From Adiantum capillus-veneris (taxonomy: Eukaryota; Streptophyta; Polypodiopsida; Polypodiales; Pteridaceae): a stretch of 64,000 nt of DNA. Location of the stretch: positions 149,621,640 through 149,685,639 of the forward strand of contig CM043955.1 of the NCBI GenBank assembly GCA_014529385.2. The letters are read 5' to 3'. A program made the position numbers and the translations under genes. The notes under the pieces were generated by a model. It was given only the letters and a program-made list of their open reading frames with translations, was not told the origin of the DNA and made no database searches. Below, piece after piece: positions 11,097 through 21,398 of the stretch (position 1 is its first letter; each line of letters begins with the position of its first letter).

Positions 11097-11885
11097 TTAG
11101 CCTGTAAAGTGGTGGCCTATTATAGCGTACATGTAAATGAATCGTCTATAATATCCGCAATGTCCCATAAAGCTCTGTACTTGTTTCGCATTGGTTGGTC
11201 TAGGCATATCCACTATAACTTTTATCTTCTCTAAATCCGTGGATATCCGTTTTGTGAGACAATATGTCCCAGAATTCTGCCCTGTCGGACCATAAACACA
11301 CATTTCTCAGGATTGAGACAAATGCGATATGTCCTACATTTCTCAAATACTTTTCTTAGGTGTTCTAGATGCTCATCTCTCAGAAGAGAATGTACACATA
11401 AGTCATCCATGTATATTTCTAGAAACAACCTTAAGTATTCTTTGAAAGCATGCGTCATCAGCCTCTGGAAGGTTGCGGGAGCATTGGTTAGACCAAAAGG
11501 CATAACCCTATAAGCATAAATTCCCCACTCCGTTGCAAAAGCTGTTTTATGTTGATCTTCCAGTGCTATGGCTAGCTGGTTATATCCTGAAAAACCATCA
11601 AGAAAAGAGTATGTTGTTTTCCCTGATACACGCTCTAGAACATGATCAGTTATCGGCAAGGGATAATTGTCCCTGATTGTTGCAGCATTCACTTTCTTTA
11701 AGTTGACACACACTCGGAGTTTTCCGTTCTTCTTGGGTACCACCACAATGGAGATACCCAATCGGTGTGTTCAATCTCGTATATGAATTCAGCTTCCATT
11801 AGCTTATCTATCTCTTCTTTGATTCGCTTAGCAAAAGTATCATTATATGTGTATGGTCTCTGTCTGCTAGGCTTTGCGTCTTGTT
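11097..11885 (-). pseudogene. G1 reverse transcriptase (frameshifted)
   Basis: The core frame 11761-11231 holds VVVPKKNGKLRVCVNLKKVN, DNYPLPITDHVLERVSGK, SFLDGFSGYNQLAIALEDQ, VMPFGLTNAPATFQ and the catalytic YMDD (plus 11402-11413). All are diagnostic of Ty3/gypsy RT. The thumb (ILGHIVSQNG, then PRPTNAKQVQSFMGHCGYYRRFI) is split into the frame 11303-11097. A further shift near 11765 separates the start (DWVSP) from the VVPKKNG core. The YMDD itself is intact, so loss of function comes from frameshifts. The domain converts the RNA intermediate to cDNA. Confidence 0.9.
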
Positions 11886-12656
11886 TCAGTGGGATTGTGT
11901 GTTGGCATATCGATGGTCAACTCCCTTTAAGTCCTTATAAGACCATGCAAACACATCCCTATACTCTCTGAGAAGACTCAAAAGTCTCTCTTCCTCGCCT
12001 GGAGACAAATCTGTGGCTATGTACACCGGTCTAGGTGGCTCACCTGGAGCTGCTAAATCAACTTTTTTTGCATCCTCCGGTCCGTCATAAGATTCGTTCT
12101 CCTTTCTCTCTCGAATAGGTTGGGTTAATACCACCTTCCTATCCTCTATTGTGAATTTCCTATAGTGAGAGGGAACATCCATGTTTTCCTTGATTTTGAC
12201 GTTTTCGTCCTCTCCACTCTCAATTTCTGTCGTCCAAACTTCTTTCAGAGTTTTCTTGAGCTCTCTGTACTTGTTTCTACGTTCTAGCTTGGACTCCGCG
12301 TGTTCTCTGTTGCGCTTGTTCTTTTCTGATTTTTCAGTTTCAGTTTTCGTTCCATTCCTTTGAACTTGATTTCTTGAGCCTTTGTTATTTTTTCGTAAGC
12401 TCTTTTGATCATTGCCTCTCATTCTTCCAGAACCCTTGTCCTTAACACAATCTTCCGCCTTTACTAGCATTAGGAATTGATTTTTTTCTCTTATTCTATG
12501 CATCGGATTGGTTCTAACCCCCTTTGTTTTTCTCTTTGCTCTATAGCGTTTCTAGCATTGTTTAGTTTGGTTCGGAAAATCATAAAATCGGACATCCGTT
12601 ATAGTTTCTTCGTTTCCGCTTGAATTGTCCGTTGACTCGTTGTCTGCTTCATTTCC
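11886..12656 (-). pseudogene. G1 protease-RT linker region
   Basis: This continues the frame of the gag-pol ORF after TAG stops near 12654 and 12550. It is highly charged (Lys/Glu/Asn/Arg), then carries a segment conserved in G2 and B elements: DRKVVLTQPI, YDGPEDAKKVDLAAPGE, YIATDLSPGEEERLLSLLREYRDVFAWSYKDLKGV. The last part is the well-known gypsy motif just upstream of RT (FAWSY.D). It is interrupted by a frameshift near 11900 before the QRPYTYN.TFAK segment that leads into RT. Confidence 0.8.
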
Positions 12657-14897
12657 CTACTCAGGATGATCGGGAATGTCGTGAAACACCTCCTCTTCAT
12701 CTTCCTTTTCCAGTGTATCGTTCTTTTCAGTTTCTTTTTCGATTACAGTTCTCAACATGAAGTACGGAACCACGTCGTACCCGTCTTTGTCGCAAAATTT
12801 CGTTGTGGGACCATCCGGAATTGCACAAACATCTAGGGTTGCTAGAATGTGTATCCATTCTAATGGTTCAAGCGTGTCCTCTGGAAAGGGTTCTCCTATA
12901 TAAGCTTCGTCTTCGATAGCCCTTTCTAAAACACATTCTTCTCGTTTCAGACTTCCACATTGCGAAGCTCCACACATCCATAACTCCTTGGGTTTACCTA
13001 ACCAAGCTGGAAATTCGGATCCCGCCAAAGTAGCTGAATCAAACTCCTCCACCGGTGTTCGGTTCACATCTTTGTAGCTATGGTCTTTCAGGTTCACACG
13101 TGTAGTGGTTTCCATATTTCTCAGGTATATGTGATCGTAGCCCCAATCTTGGACCATTTTCAACTGTCTCATGAATGGTCTTCCCAGTATGATATCATAG
13201 TTATTCTCCTTGCCAAAATCGACAATAGCAAAAGTATATTCGTATTCAATGCCGCAAGAAGTCACTACAACTTTCTCTAATAACCCCATAGGTTTCTCCA
13301 TGTGTCCATCTACTAATTGGAGTTTCAACCTAGTCTTCCTTATTGCTGGTTTCCCCCATTTTTTCCAGATTTCTTTTGTAGCAATGGCTACCCCAGCTCC
13401 GCTGTCTAGTATTGCCATCGTGTTTACTCCTTGGAATTCAACTGGTAAGGTTGTATTCCCCTCTTCACCTTCGCAATACTCTCCGACCTTGTTTAAGGGT
13501 ACAGGCTTAGCGTTCTTTTGTGGTTTACTCAGCTCTTGTATACCCTCTTGCAGTCTCGATGTTGGGTCTTTTACCCCAAATTTCTCCAAGCATTTTCCTA
13601 CAGTGGTCCACATATGTGGTCTTAACCTCAAAAGCTCAGCTAGAGAGATAGTGCATGTCACTGGTGTTGACAAGATCTCTATCAATCCTTGCGAGTCCAT
13701 GACTTGTTTTGATGAGATTCTTCGTGAGGGAAGTGCTCTAGTCTCGGATTTTGCTTCATACTCTCCTAAGTATGAAGGTAAGGTATTCAGTGAATGAGGT
13801 TTGCTCTCCATTGTTCTAACAGAGCCCCCATCTCCCCAGTAAGATTGCAGATCCAAGTCCACTTGAGATCCTGCCTCAAATTCCACTATGGGAGGATTCC
13901 TGATGTCCTTTTCCCAATTTTTCTGATTAGCTTGGCAACTTAGCTCGTTTGCAAAGTTTGCCTCTCTCACTTGTTTCCAAAATTCATTGTAATCATCATC
14001 TCTTCCGTAAGACCTCTGTATGACTGGATGAAAACTCTCTATCTCCTGATCGGTTGTGTTCAACACTATGCGGTCATCCTTGTGTGTATTTTCAGGCTTT
14101 TGTGCACTGGGAGTCTTTTCAGCTACCCGTGAAACAATCGTCTCTTCCTGAATTGGGTTTTCCGTTCCACAATTCATTGTTTCTTTTGGTGGTTCTAATA
14201 AGGCTTGTGCAGTCTCGATCATTCTCTGGCACATTTCAAGTCTCTGCTTTTCCAATTCCGCGTTTGGGTATGTCATCCACCTCTGTTCTTGTGTTTGGTT
14301 GTTCTTTAACCTAGCTTCGTAAGCTCTCATCAGTGCGTCCAATGGTTCGTGTACTTTGTCGACTAGCATTGATCCCCCTGAGCTTAAGCTCGTTGTTTCT
14401 TTGATAGTCTTTTGTTTCGTTCTTTCCGGGCTCATCTCTCGTTTCCCGTTTTGACTCTCAAGTTTTTCTAATCTATCTTTAGTTCGCTTTAGTTCCTCAT
14501 CTAGAATAGCGTCTTCACGTTCTTTTCTCAACTTCATGCGTGCTTTTCTAGATTTCCATGTGTTTTTCTGGCTCCGCGGTCCTGGACTAACCATTTCAGT
14601 CGCTAACTTTCCATTCTCAGGTTCTCTAGTGGTTTTCTTAGCTTGAGCTCTAGTAACAACTTGCGTTGGTATCAGAGTTTCATTTTCAGACCCACTGCTG
14701 GTAGGAATAGTTTCTAGCATATTCAATGTCGTCTTTTGCACTTTGTTTGGATTCTTTGAACAATCCTCAATGAAGTGAGTAACCCCACACTCAATGCAAT
14801 AAGCGTTAATTCTAATGATTTCCATATGTGGGCAAACATTCATCAGATGGTCACCTCCACACTTGTAATAGGGTCCTAGTGCTGGTCTTGGTCCCAT
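12657..14897 (-). CDS. G1 gag C-terminus, zinc knuckles and first protease (746 aa)
   Basis: Zinc-knuckle-like motifs come first: YKCGGDHLMNVC (first Cys replaced by Tyr) and CIECGVTHFIEDC, at about residues 13-46. Long charged linkers follow. A retropepsin domain lies at about residues 480-600 with ILDSGAGVAI (Asp at about residue 497), a central VVTSCGIEYEYTFAIVDF strand and DIILGRPFMRQLK, the usual closing ILG strand. After the protease comes a conserved spacer ending ILATLDVCAIPDGPTTKFCDKDGYD, also seen in the B family. It is in frame with 15470-14928 and with the downstream linker, so gag-pol was probably one long ORF. No methionine start is expected; the first ATG is a convenience boundary. 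Confidence 0.85.
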   Translation of the reverse strand: MGPRPALGPYYKCGGDHLMNVCPHMEIIRINAYCIECGVTHFIEDCSKNPNKVQKTTLNMLETIPTSSGSENETLIPTQVVTRAQAKKTTREPENGKLATEMVSPGPRSQKNTWKSRKARMKLRKEREDAILDEELKRTKDRLEKLESQNGKREMSPERTKQKTIKETTSLSSGGSMLVDKVHEPLDALMRAYEARLKNNQTQEQRWMTYPNAELEKQRLEMCQRMIETAQALLEPPKETMNCGTENPIQEETIVSRVAEKTPSAQKPENTHKDDRIVLNTTDQEIESFHPVIQRSYGRDDDYNEFWKQVREANFANELSCQANQKNWEKDIRNPPIVEFEAGSQVDLDLQSYWGDGGSVRTMESKPHSLNTLPSYLGEYEAKSETRALPSRRISSKQVMDSQGLIEILSTPVTCTISLAELLRLRPHMWTTVGKCLEKFGVKDPTSRLQEGIQELSKPQKNAKPVPLNKVGEYCEGEEGNTTLPVEFQGVNTMAILDSGAGVAIATKEIWKKWGKPAIRKTRLKLQLVDGHMEKPMGLLEKVVVTSCGIEYEYTFAIVDFGKENNYDIILGRPFMRQLKMVQDWGYDHIYLRNMETTTRVNLKDHSYKDVNRTPVEEFDSATLAGSEFPAWLGKPKELWMCGASQCGSLKREECVLERAIEDEAYIGEPFPEDTLEPLEWIHILATLDVCAIPDGPTTKFCDKDGYDVVPYFMLRTVIEKETEKNDTLEKEDEEEVFHDIPDHPE

Positions 14898-14927
14898 TTG
14901 ATTCTTCCTTTGTGGATAGGATGGTCT

Positions 14928-15470
14928 TTATCCTGTTAACCCTCCATGAGCTATGAACATCAATGTTCTTGCGTCCAAATTGTATCTCTCTTCATCAGAA
15001 GCACTTGTAATTGTTGGTATTCCAACATTCCCAATCATGCCCCATGGTTCTGGTTGTTTGGGTTCTTCTGGTGGGTAATACACAGTTGGAGACATGTGTG
15101 CACCAGATTCTTCATAATAGGCTTGAACAGGCACTAGGGCTTGTTCTTCCTAATTCTCTAAGATTGGTGCATATCTAATGCCTACTGGTCTTGCTCCTGG
15201 TAAAGGTGGTTGTTGTCCCAATACCGGTTGCGGTCTTTCTATCCCCATAGGTCCTGGTACATTTCCCGTTGGGTATCGAGGTACTGGATGTACTTGAGGT
15301 GGTGCTAATTGAGCAGGAGGTGCATACTGACGCTCCCTTACATACCCTTTGTTGTAATAGCACTCCTCTATTGGATGGTTTGTCCATTTTTGTTCAATAG
15401 CACACCATTTCAGTGTTTTTGGCAATGGTTTTTGGTATGGTGCCATCCTTTTTAGAGCATCTTCTATCAT
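14928..15470 (-). pseudogene. G1 gag middle part (proline-rich)
   Basis: Two open stretches (15470-15150 and 15134-14928) in the same frame are separated by one stop. They contain EQMIEDALKRM, then WTNHPIEECYYNKGYVRERQY, a His-x4-Cys segment also found in both B copies, then a Pro/Gln-rich stretch (PPAQLAPPQ, GQQPPLPGARP) and PEEPKQPEPWGM. The frame differs by one from the preceding gag ORF. The shift lies near 15480, where NVEQMIED can be read if one base is skipped. Mutation is the simpler explanation, but a programmed frameshift cannot be excluded. Confidence 0.7.
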
Positions 15471-15475
15471 TTGCT

Positions 15476-17182
15476 CTACATTGGCATGGTTGTTGTTTGA
15501 ACATTCTTTTTAGTGGTAGTCTTGCTCACTACGGAGGAAGAGCTACTGGATGCGAAATCTGTATCCGCTGACACCTCTCCATAAACCGTACAGTTATCCA
15601 CTAAGTACAATGCTTCTCTCGTCACTTGCTCGAAACTTGTACAAGCTTTCAAGTGCAAGTCCTTCTTGAGAGTGTCATTCCTCAGTCCCTCAATAAAGAG
15701 AACAGATAGTCTGTCATCTTGTGGTCGTTCACGTACTGGACATCTCTCAATGTATTGTTTGAAGCGAAGTGAAGATTCCTTCACTTTTTCGTGTTCTCTC
15801 TGTTTAAAAGCATATATTTGTGAGACCGTATTGTGCTTAATCCCTCGTTTTGAGAATTCCTCAGCAAACTCTCTTAGCAAATGGTCAATGTCATGGAATC
15901 CCCCTATGTTCAGTGGTTGAAACCATGTCAGTGCCGTACCTTCTAGAGTAAGACCAAATCCCTCGTATTGTGTATGGAAATCTGTTATCTGCTCAGCTCT
16001 TAAGACTTGCTTAAAGAGTGACACATGTGCATACGGATCTCCCGAACCTGTGTCCCGGCTAAAGCTTTCTCTAGCATCATGGACTTCATGGGTTACCCTT
16101 GTCGGTTCCCCTGCCCTGAATCTACTACTAGGAGGTAAATGTGATGGTTCCGCTTCGAACCTTGGACCTGGAGTGGTATACATGGGGATTGGAACTGCAC
16201 TACCTCGATTCGTATCCATTGACTCTCTGGAATGTAATGATCCCATTGGTCCGGGCTTCGAGTACTGAGGTTGACTGAAAGAGTCAGCAGCCTGAGTTCT
16301 TTGTCCTCCTGTCGTCATTGGGTTTTGCCCTCCATTTGTTGGTGCTGGTCTTTGTGAGCTAGAAGTAACATAATACTGATGTAGTGGTCCCCCAAAGTAT
16401 GTATATCCTTCTAATTCTTTCTTGCCCATTGTTGAGTATTGCCTGCCATACTTGTCGTAAGCGGCAATTTTCACTTCCGATCCCTCTGTATAGGTAAAGA
16501 CATAAAGTCTTTTTTGGTCTGTCAACTCTCCGGTGTAGGGTTCTTCACATCTATAATAGAGATCTTGCTCCCCATTTTTATATTTGTATAGCCCCACATA
16601 GATGTTATCAGTGTTGATCCTTGTAGTTTCATTCTCTCTTCTTAACCTCGCATCAGGGAAGTTCATTATTGGTGCTTTCTCCTCAAGTTCTTCATCTACT
16701 TTGGCTTTGGTGCCCATCAATCCCCACTTGTCCACAATGTTAGGGTTTAGGACTACCAAGTACATGGTACCCTCGTCATCTAGATATCTATCTCCGCTAT
16801 AGCTCACAGGCACTAAGTCCTTGAACTCACTAGGTCTATCTTCTATCTTCACACAATAGCGGTCCATTCCATCCTTGTAGATCTTGGCACCTTGCTCATT
16901 GTCGTACTGATATTTTATGAACAATAGCTTCATTGTGGCGGAAGGGCTTGATGATCCTACTGCCATATTTTTTCTGTTGTTCAGGTTCAGGTGTTCCAAG
17001 TGTTCGGTGAAAATCTCGTAAGATCTCTCCGAAGAAGTATCAGAGACACTTTCTTCAAAGATCGGCTCTAATGGTTGCACCCAACTTTGGTTTACACTTC
17101 CCTCGGTTGATATGACACTTGCTGGTTCCCCTTGTTTTGGTTGGTTATTCTGGAGGTTCCTGCCCGATCTCAAATTCATCAA
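15476..17182 (-). CDS. G1 gag (568 aa)
   Basis: The ATG at 17182 gives MMNLRSGRNLQNNQP, a start typical of plant gypsy gag proteins, and follows a 1.4-kb leader. Residues about 85-290 form a domain conserved in both B elements (KIYKDGMDRY, GDRYLDDEGTMYLVV, VDKWGLMGTK, NTYVGLYK-like, LYYRCEEPY, YTYFGGPLHQYY) that I do not recognise. A Pro/Ser/Arg-rich linker follows, then a Retrotrans_gag-type capsid segment at about residues 390-530 (SLFKQVLRAEQ, LEGTALTWFQPL, FAEEFSKRGIKHNTVSQIYAFKQREHEKVKESSLRF, LFIEGLRNDTLKKDL). Gag forms the cytoplasmic virus-like particle. No zinc knuckle lies in this ORF; those are in the next part. Confidence 0.9.
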   Translation of the reverse strand: MMNLRSGRNLQNNQPKQGEPASVISTEGSVNQSWVQPLEPIFEESVSDTSSERSYEIFTEHLEHLNLNNRKNMAVGSSSPSATMKLLFIKYQYDNEQGAKIYKDGMDRYCVKIEDRPSEFKDLVPVSYSGDRYLDDEGTMYLVVLNPNIVDKWGLMGTKAKVDEELEEKAPIMNFPDARLRRENETTRINTDNIYVGLYKYKNGEQDLYYRCEEPYTGELTDQKRLYVFTYTEGSEVKIAAYDKYGRQYSTMGKKELEGYTYFGGPLHQYYVTSSSQRPAPTNGGQNPMTTGGQRTQAADSFSQPQYSKPGPMGSLHSRESMDTNRGSAVPIPMYTTPGPRFEAEPSHLPPSSRFRAGEPTRVTHEVHDARESFSRDTGSGDPYAHVSLFKQVLRAEQITDFHTQYEGFGLTLEGTALTWFQPLNIGGFHDIDHLLREFAEEFSKRGIKHNTVSQIYAFKQREHEKVKESSLRFKQYIERCPVRERPQDDRLSVLFIEGLRNDTLKKDLHLKACTSFEQVTREALYLVDNCTVYGEVSADTDFASSSSSSVVSKTTTKKNVQTTTMPM

Positions 17183-18586
17183 TTCCCCTAAAGGACTTTA
17201 ACTTTTCCGTCTCGGCAATTTGTTTTCCCCAAGTTTTTGTGGTCAGAATTGATCCAAACTGATTGATAGTTGGTCAATTGTTTAATCTTGTCAGTTGGAC
17301 AACTTCTGTTTCATCAAGTGAGAATTTTGTTGCAGTTATGCTGAAAAAGACATTATACGCGTATGATGTCTTTTTTCACAGATTTAGACTATTTTGGTTA
17401 TGCTCACTCTCAGTAGGCCCCTTATGCTCTTTCCACTCACAAAATTCAGTTTGAACTCTGTTTGAGCGAGTTATGGCTAATTTAGGCTTTTCTTGGCAAT
17501 TTTCCGCTTTTGACTTGTTTTTTGGGTTAATTGTGATCCAAATGGGATGAAACTTGAAATATAACCTCTAGAAAGCTATTACAATGGATCTGTGTTAGAA
17601 AAGTATCAAAATATGTCCAAAATTAGGTCAAAGACATCATACGCGTATGATGTCCTTTTCATCAATTTGGGTCAAAACTTGATATTTATGCTTCCAACAG
17701 TGCTTGTAACAATCTTGTCAGGTCAGATATCAAAAATAAGCAGTGGATGTGCCAAAAGACATTATACGCGTATGATGTCTTTTGTCCCAGATTTTAACTA
17801 TTTTTGGTTTTAAGCCTTCTCCAATGTTTATAATTGAGTTTCAAGTGTTTTTGTCAGGTTTGAATGTAAAAACAAGATCTGAATCCAAAATTTCCTATTC
17901 TTTGCGTTTCTTGGACTCCGACTTGTCTTTTCGGGTTTCTTTGAGTGTTAATGCTCTTGTTTTAAGTTGAAATTAGGGTATAACCCCCCTTTTGAACACT
18001 TTGGTAAAGTCAAAATTTCTGTTTTGGTCTCTGTTTGGTCATTTAGACATCATACGCGTATGATGTCTAAAGTTGCAGATTTCCAGTTTTTTGGCACAGA
18101 ATCCTTCCTAAAGCTTTCTCAAGTGCTCAGCAACTCCCAGATACACAGAAAATTTCTCTGACTTTTGTTTATTGCAAGTTTCACTACTAACTCGACGGTT
18201 TAGTGATCTAACATGCAATCAACCATATCAAGCAAATACTCCAATGATTATTAGCTCTAGATCAGGATCAAATGAAGTCCTACCTAAGCTATTCCTAATC
18301 ATAAAATGGGTTTGGTAATTGTGACTTTAAAGATATCCACTGTCACTCACGGACTAGCAAATTCTTCTTCTATCAACAACTACTCAACACCAACAAAACA
18401 ACAAACAAATCTAAGCTAAACTAAAAATACTGTCAACATGGAAGACCCAGGAATACCCCACTTCCTAGTATCTCTCGAGATCTTCGGAGTCCACCACTCC
18501 TAGATATTTTCTAACTAAAGTATACAAAGTAGTTTATACGACTCACCTCGTAGGATTAGTCTAAGGTCACCTACTTAGGGCTCTCG
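17183..18586. other. G1 5' leader (non-coding)
   Basis: About 1.4 kb between PBS and gag. It holds the four-palindrome cluster at 17349-18067 and T-rich single-copy sequence. Plus-strand open frames here (for example 17592-17813, 17782-17970) are antisense to the element and show no domain. Confidence 0.7.
17349..18067. repeat. G1 leader palindrome array: four copies of the 22-bp palindrome
   Basis: Copies at 17349-17370 and 17758-17779 carry one substitution (CATTATACG for CATCATACG in one arm). Those at 17633-17654 and 18046-18067 are perfect. Spacings are 284, 125 and 288 bp, mirroring the 283/135/285 pattern of the 3' array. A GATCCAAATGGGATGAAACTTG segment here matches a segment of the 3' array, so both arrays derive from one degenerate repeat. 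In genomic RNA each copy could form an 11-bp hairpin; as DNA each could bind a dimeric factor. Confidence 0.95.
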
Positions 18587-18604
18587 TCCCCGGCAGCGGC
18601 GCCA
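18587..18604 (-). other. G1 primer-binding site (tRNA-Asp-like)
   Basis: On the minus strand, two bases after the 5' LTR end, the sequence TGGCGCCGCTGCCGGGGA occurs. It is complementary to a tRNA 3' end CCCCGGCAGCGGCGCCA, one base from plant tRNA-Asp as I recall it (CCCCGGCAACGGCGCCA). Asp-type primers are known for Athila-like gypsy elements. G2 has the identical site. Confidence 0.85.
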
Positions 18605-18606
18605 AA

Positions 18607-19551
18607 TGTTAAGGCGGTTACGCCGCTAGCGGAAGCTAAATAGCGAGAACTCAACCAACAATAGAATTTGTCAGACGAGGACGAAGCTTAACCCGCAGGC
18701 GCATGGAAACAACTAGGTGGGTGTCAAATCACCTACTCGACCTTCTAATGACAATCACTACTAAGGAAATCAAATCTAAGTTCTAAAATACGCAAGTGAC
18801 TGAAATCCGTACTACGAACGAATGCTATACGAAACAGGATCTAGAATCATTGAATCGATCTCAAACTCAAGGGGAAGTCTATGCACTAGGTAAGAACAAC
18901 ACCCTAAAGACTTGAACTGCAGAATCAACCTATAATCACTCCGTGCGGTAAACGCGTATGAAGACAGGCCGAAAAATACAGGTGACCGAAACTTGACCCC
19001 GATGGTACTAATGCGTAGCTCTACTCGTTGTGGTTCTATAGATATGCCGCACGCTCTATTCCGACACACGAGTTGGAAGAGAACTCACACCGAAGCTCGT
19101 AGGAACTTACCACACATAGAAGCCAATAGCGCGCACTCTTGGTATCAGTACGTAGCTCTCGCCGTTGCTAACACAATGGCGGTGTTGCTTCTCCAATGGC
19201 GGCCCCGTAGCTCGCGTAGCAAGTAGATAAGACTCTCTCTCTCTCTCACTCTCTCTCAGACACAGTCACGGCGCTCAAAAACTCACTTTGATTAATAATC
19301 TGAATCCCCTTAGGTTACAAAAACTTTGGCTTATATACCTCAGCCTTGGAGGTGAGAACATCTCTAACTAATTACATCAGCAAGTGAAATTACTTCGGGA
19401 TTACAAGCTGGAAACTCAATTGAGTCCCGTTACTTAATGAATGGCTCAATTCAAAATTAATGTCGGAAAGACATTTATTACAATCAATGGTTACAAAAAT
19501 GATGAGTGTGAGCAAAAATGTGGGTGTGATCCTCTGCTGGCTCGCTCAACA
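18607..19551 (-). repeat. G1 5' LTR (945 bp)
   Basis: Begins TGTTAAGG and ends CGCTCAACA in plus orientation. It is a direct repeat of 543-1570. As the LTR next to the PBS it is the functional promoter LTR. It differs from the other LTR by about ten substitutions/small indels plus the short CT tract at 19233-19257. Confidence 0.95.
19328..19339 (-). promoter_or_regulatory. TATA box in G1 5' LTR
   Basis: The minus strand reads GGTATATAAGCC, a strong plant TATA box, conserved at 1348-1359 in the 3' LTR. It would drive transcription leftwards into the (GA)n-containing R/U5 part and the element. Confidence 0.7.
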
Positions 19552-19556
19552 TAGGC
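19552..19556. repeat. target-site duplication TAGGC (right) of element G1
   Basis: Matches 538-542. Removing G1 and one copy joins 542 directly to 19557, so 1-542 and 19557 onwards were contiguous before the insertion. Confidence 0.95.
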
Positions 19557-20749
19557 AGAGAATTGATTGGTAACAGAATTTTAAACAATTTGTCAGCAAT
19601 AGGCATTAAATTGCAATGTAATCAAATGCATAAACAGATGTAAAGGTAAAAAATTAAACGAGTCTGGGGTCGCTAATTTAACGATCGAAAGGCACTAGAG
19701 ATCGACTATTAATACCATGGGTAAGCTTCTTAATTTTCTCTAGTTAATTAAGTTGTTTAATCGCGAGAGCCAAGTATTTCATGTTCGAGGGCTGACTAGA
19801 GGCTATACCTAGAGGACCTTGTAGTTAAGCTACGATAAAAGGAATTTCTCATGAAATCATCGCCTGACTGATTACCTTTTCTTTGACCCCCCAAAGTCTT
19901 TTCACAGTGATTCAATTTGATGTGTGTGCTTATTTTGTATGCCTTGGGTTTTTTGCTTTTCAAGGAAAAGTGCCCACACTGGGAACCTCTAGGGCTCTAG
20001 TACCATAGGCAATACATGTGAGTGAAGTACCAAATCAAGTTGAGATTTCTCTTCCAGCTTAAGATTTTACATTGTGGCACTTTGATTTTTTGTTTATTCA
20101 TTTTCAGCATTTTAATTTTGTAACTTTGGGGGGTCATATAACACTGATACACCTCCCCAGGCTCATCACACTAGTAAACTCCCTTTATAATACTTAAGCT
20201 AAAAGTCAATAGGGTCAAGCCCACTAGAAAGCCCTAGTACATTTCACACAATGCTGCCTAAATCCGATTAAGAACCTAAGTAACCATTGATTATTAGGAA
20301 GGCATTCCCCATGGTATTAAGAGAAGATCTCTAACACCTAACTTGGTCAAACTAGCTTAGTCGGACTGCTTGATTTTTAAACCTAGACAAGTGATTATGA
20401 CAAAAAATTACATTGAATTAAATGTTTGATACTAAGCAAATGCGGTGAATATTAGGCTACCAATCACAATTAAAGCAGACAATCATAGATGCAAAAAAGA
20501 TAAGGGGTAATGCTAATGGACAAGAAACACCTGTTTGTGTCGATGGTCGCGCTTGATTTGAAGAGTGAGTCGAGATAAAGATTCCATGAAGGTCCAAATC
20601 CTATCAATAGCAACACGCTCCTGTACACACTAGGAAACAAAAGGAATACCTCCAGGAGGCACATTAGTGGGAAAAGGTACCAACACTTATTGAACACAAC
20701 AAAAAACATAAGGAACCCTAACCTAATTATTTGCACTCCCCCTAGAGAA
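19557..20749. other. non-coding stretch right of G1
   Basis: About 1.2 kb of AT-rich sequence without a credible gene on either strand. A minus-strand frame at 20470-20736 has no methionine-led domain. This DNA was continuous with 1-542 before G1 inserted and may be the interior or flank of the element whose LTR lies at 1-363. Confidence 0.5.
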
Positions 20750-21208
20750 TCAAGGGAATAGGATATTGTAGAGGTTGGGGGGAAACCTTAAGGCTAAACC
20801 CCTATCCTCGTCGTCGAGATAAACAAAGTCATCATCCATGAGACCATATGTGCCATCCGTGTAGTCCTGTAAATTTTCTTCTTCATCATAGGTGCCCATG
20901 TTTACTAAGAAGATCACTAGACGCCTATAGTCATCTTGGTCAAAAGGGTAGGCTTGTGCAATGGGAGAAACGCTCTCTACTAAGTATGGATTAGACGTGG
21001 TCAAGAGACGTATCAGCCATTCTAACTCCTCAAAATTCCTCTCACATGCTAGCGTACCTATCAAATCCCATTCACATGCAAGCACTAGAAAGACCATGTG
21101 AAATATTTGTGAAAAGTAACGAGGGTACCTCTCACCCAAGGCAGGAGTGGATGACTCTAGCGTACTCGCCATATCTGTACATGCAAATAGATGATGGTTA
21201 GAGTGCAA
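20750..21208 (-). CDS. unrecognised ORF (about 147-152 aa) downstream of an LTR-type promoter
   Basis: A clean frame encodes a protein I do not recognise. The better start is the internal ATG (MASTLESSTPALGERYP, plus about 21172), preceded by GTACAG, a possible splice acceptor. It is rich in aromatic and Leu residues in the first two thirds (FSQIFHMVFLVLACEWDL, EELEWLIRLL, DDYRRLVIFLVNMG) and acidic in the last third (YDEEENLQDYTDG, LMDDDFVYLDDEDRG). It lies about 100 bases after an LTR-like TATA (21308-21320), so it may be an ORF carried within or just after the G2 3' LTR. No stop or frameshift interrupts it. Confidence 0.5.
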   Translation of the reverse strand: MHSNHHLFACTDMASTLESSTPALGERYPRYFSQIFHMVFLVLACEWDLIGTLACERNFEELEWLIRLLTTSNPYLVESVSPIAQAYPFDQDDYRRLVIFLVNMGTYDEEENLQDYTDGTYGLMDDDFVYLDDEDRGLALRFPPNLYNILFP

Positions 21209-21398
21209 ATATTACAAGGGTCATGTTCTTGTGCATAATTTGTTTTTATGATTTTGTGTTATGGCTCTTGCTCTTTTACTTTTTTATCTCGTTTTTGTGA
21301 GTATAAGGCTTTATATATACATTCCCTAAGATTGGAGATTAAGAGGTCAGGGAGAAAGGTTGAGAGGGAAGCAAGTGAATAATGGATGTCCACAAACA
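21209..21398 (-). repeat. putative start of G2 3' LTR
   Basis: On the minus strand a purine tract is followed by TGTTTGTGGACATCC, then about 80 bases later by GTATATATAAAGC. This fits U3 and promoter of a 3' LTR. The far end, expected to match the LTR at 29216-29483, is not found, so the LTR is either truncated or longer than what can be seen, with the ORF at 20750-21208 inside it. Confidence 0.5.
21308..21320 (-). promoter_or_regulatory. TATA box of putative G2 3' LTR
   Basis: The minus strand reads GTATATATAAAGC, a strong TATA motif, about 80 bases inside the inferred LTR start and about 135 bases upstream of the MASTLE start of the following ORF. Confidence 0.6.

Noticed and set aside
15470-15490. 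Programmed frameshift between G1 gag and pol
   Set aside because: No clear slippery heptamer and other random frameshifts are frequent in this copy; mutation is simpler, though not excluded.
19557-20749. Coding remains of the element whose LTR is at 1-363
   Set aside because: No gag, pol or other motif could be read in any frame.
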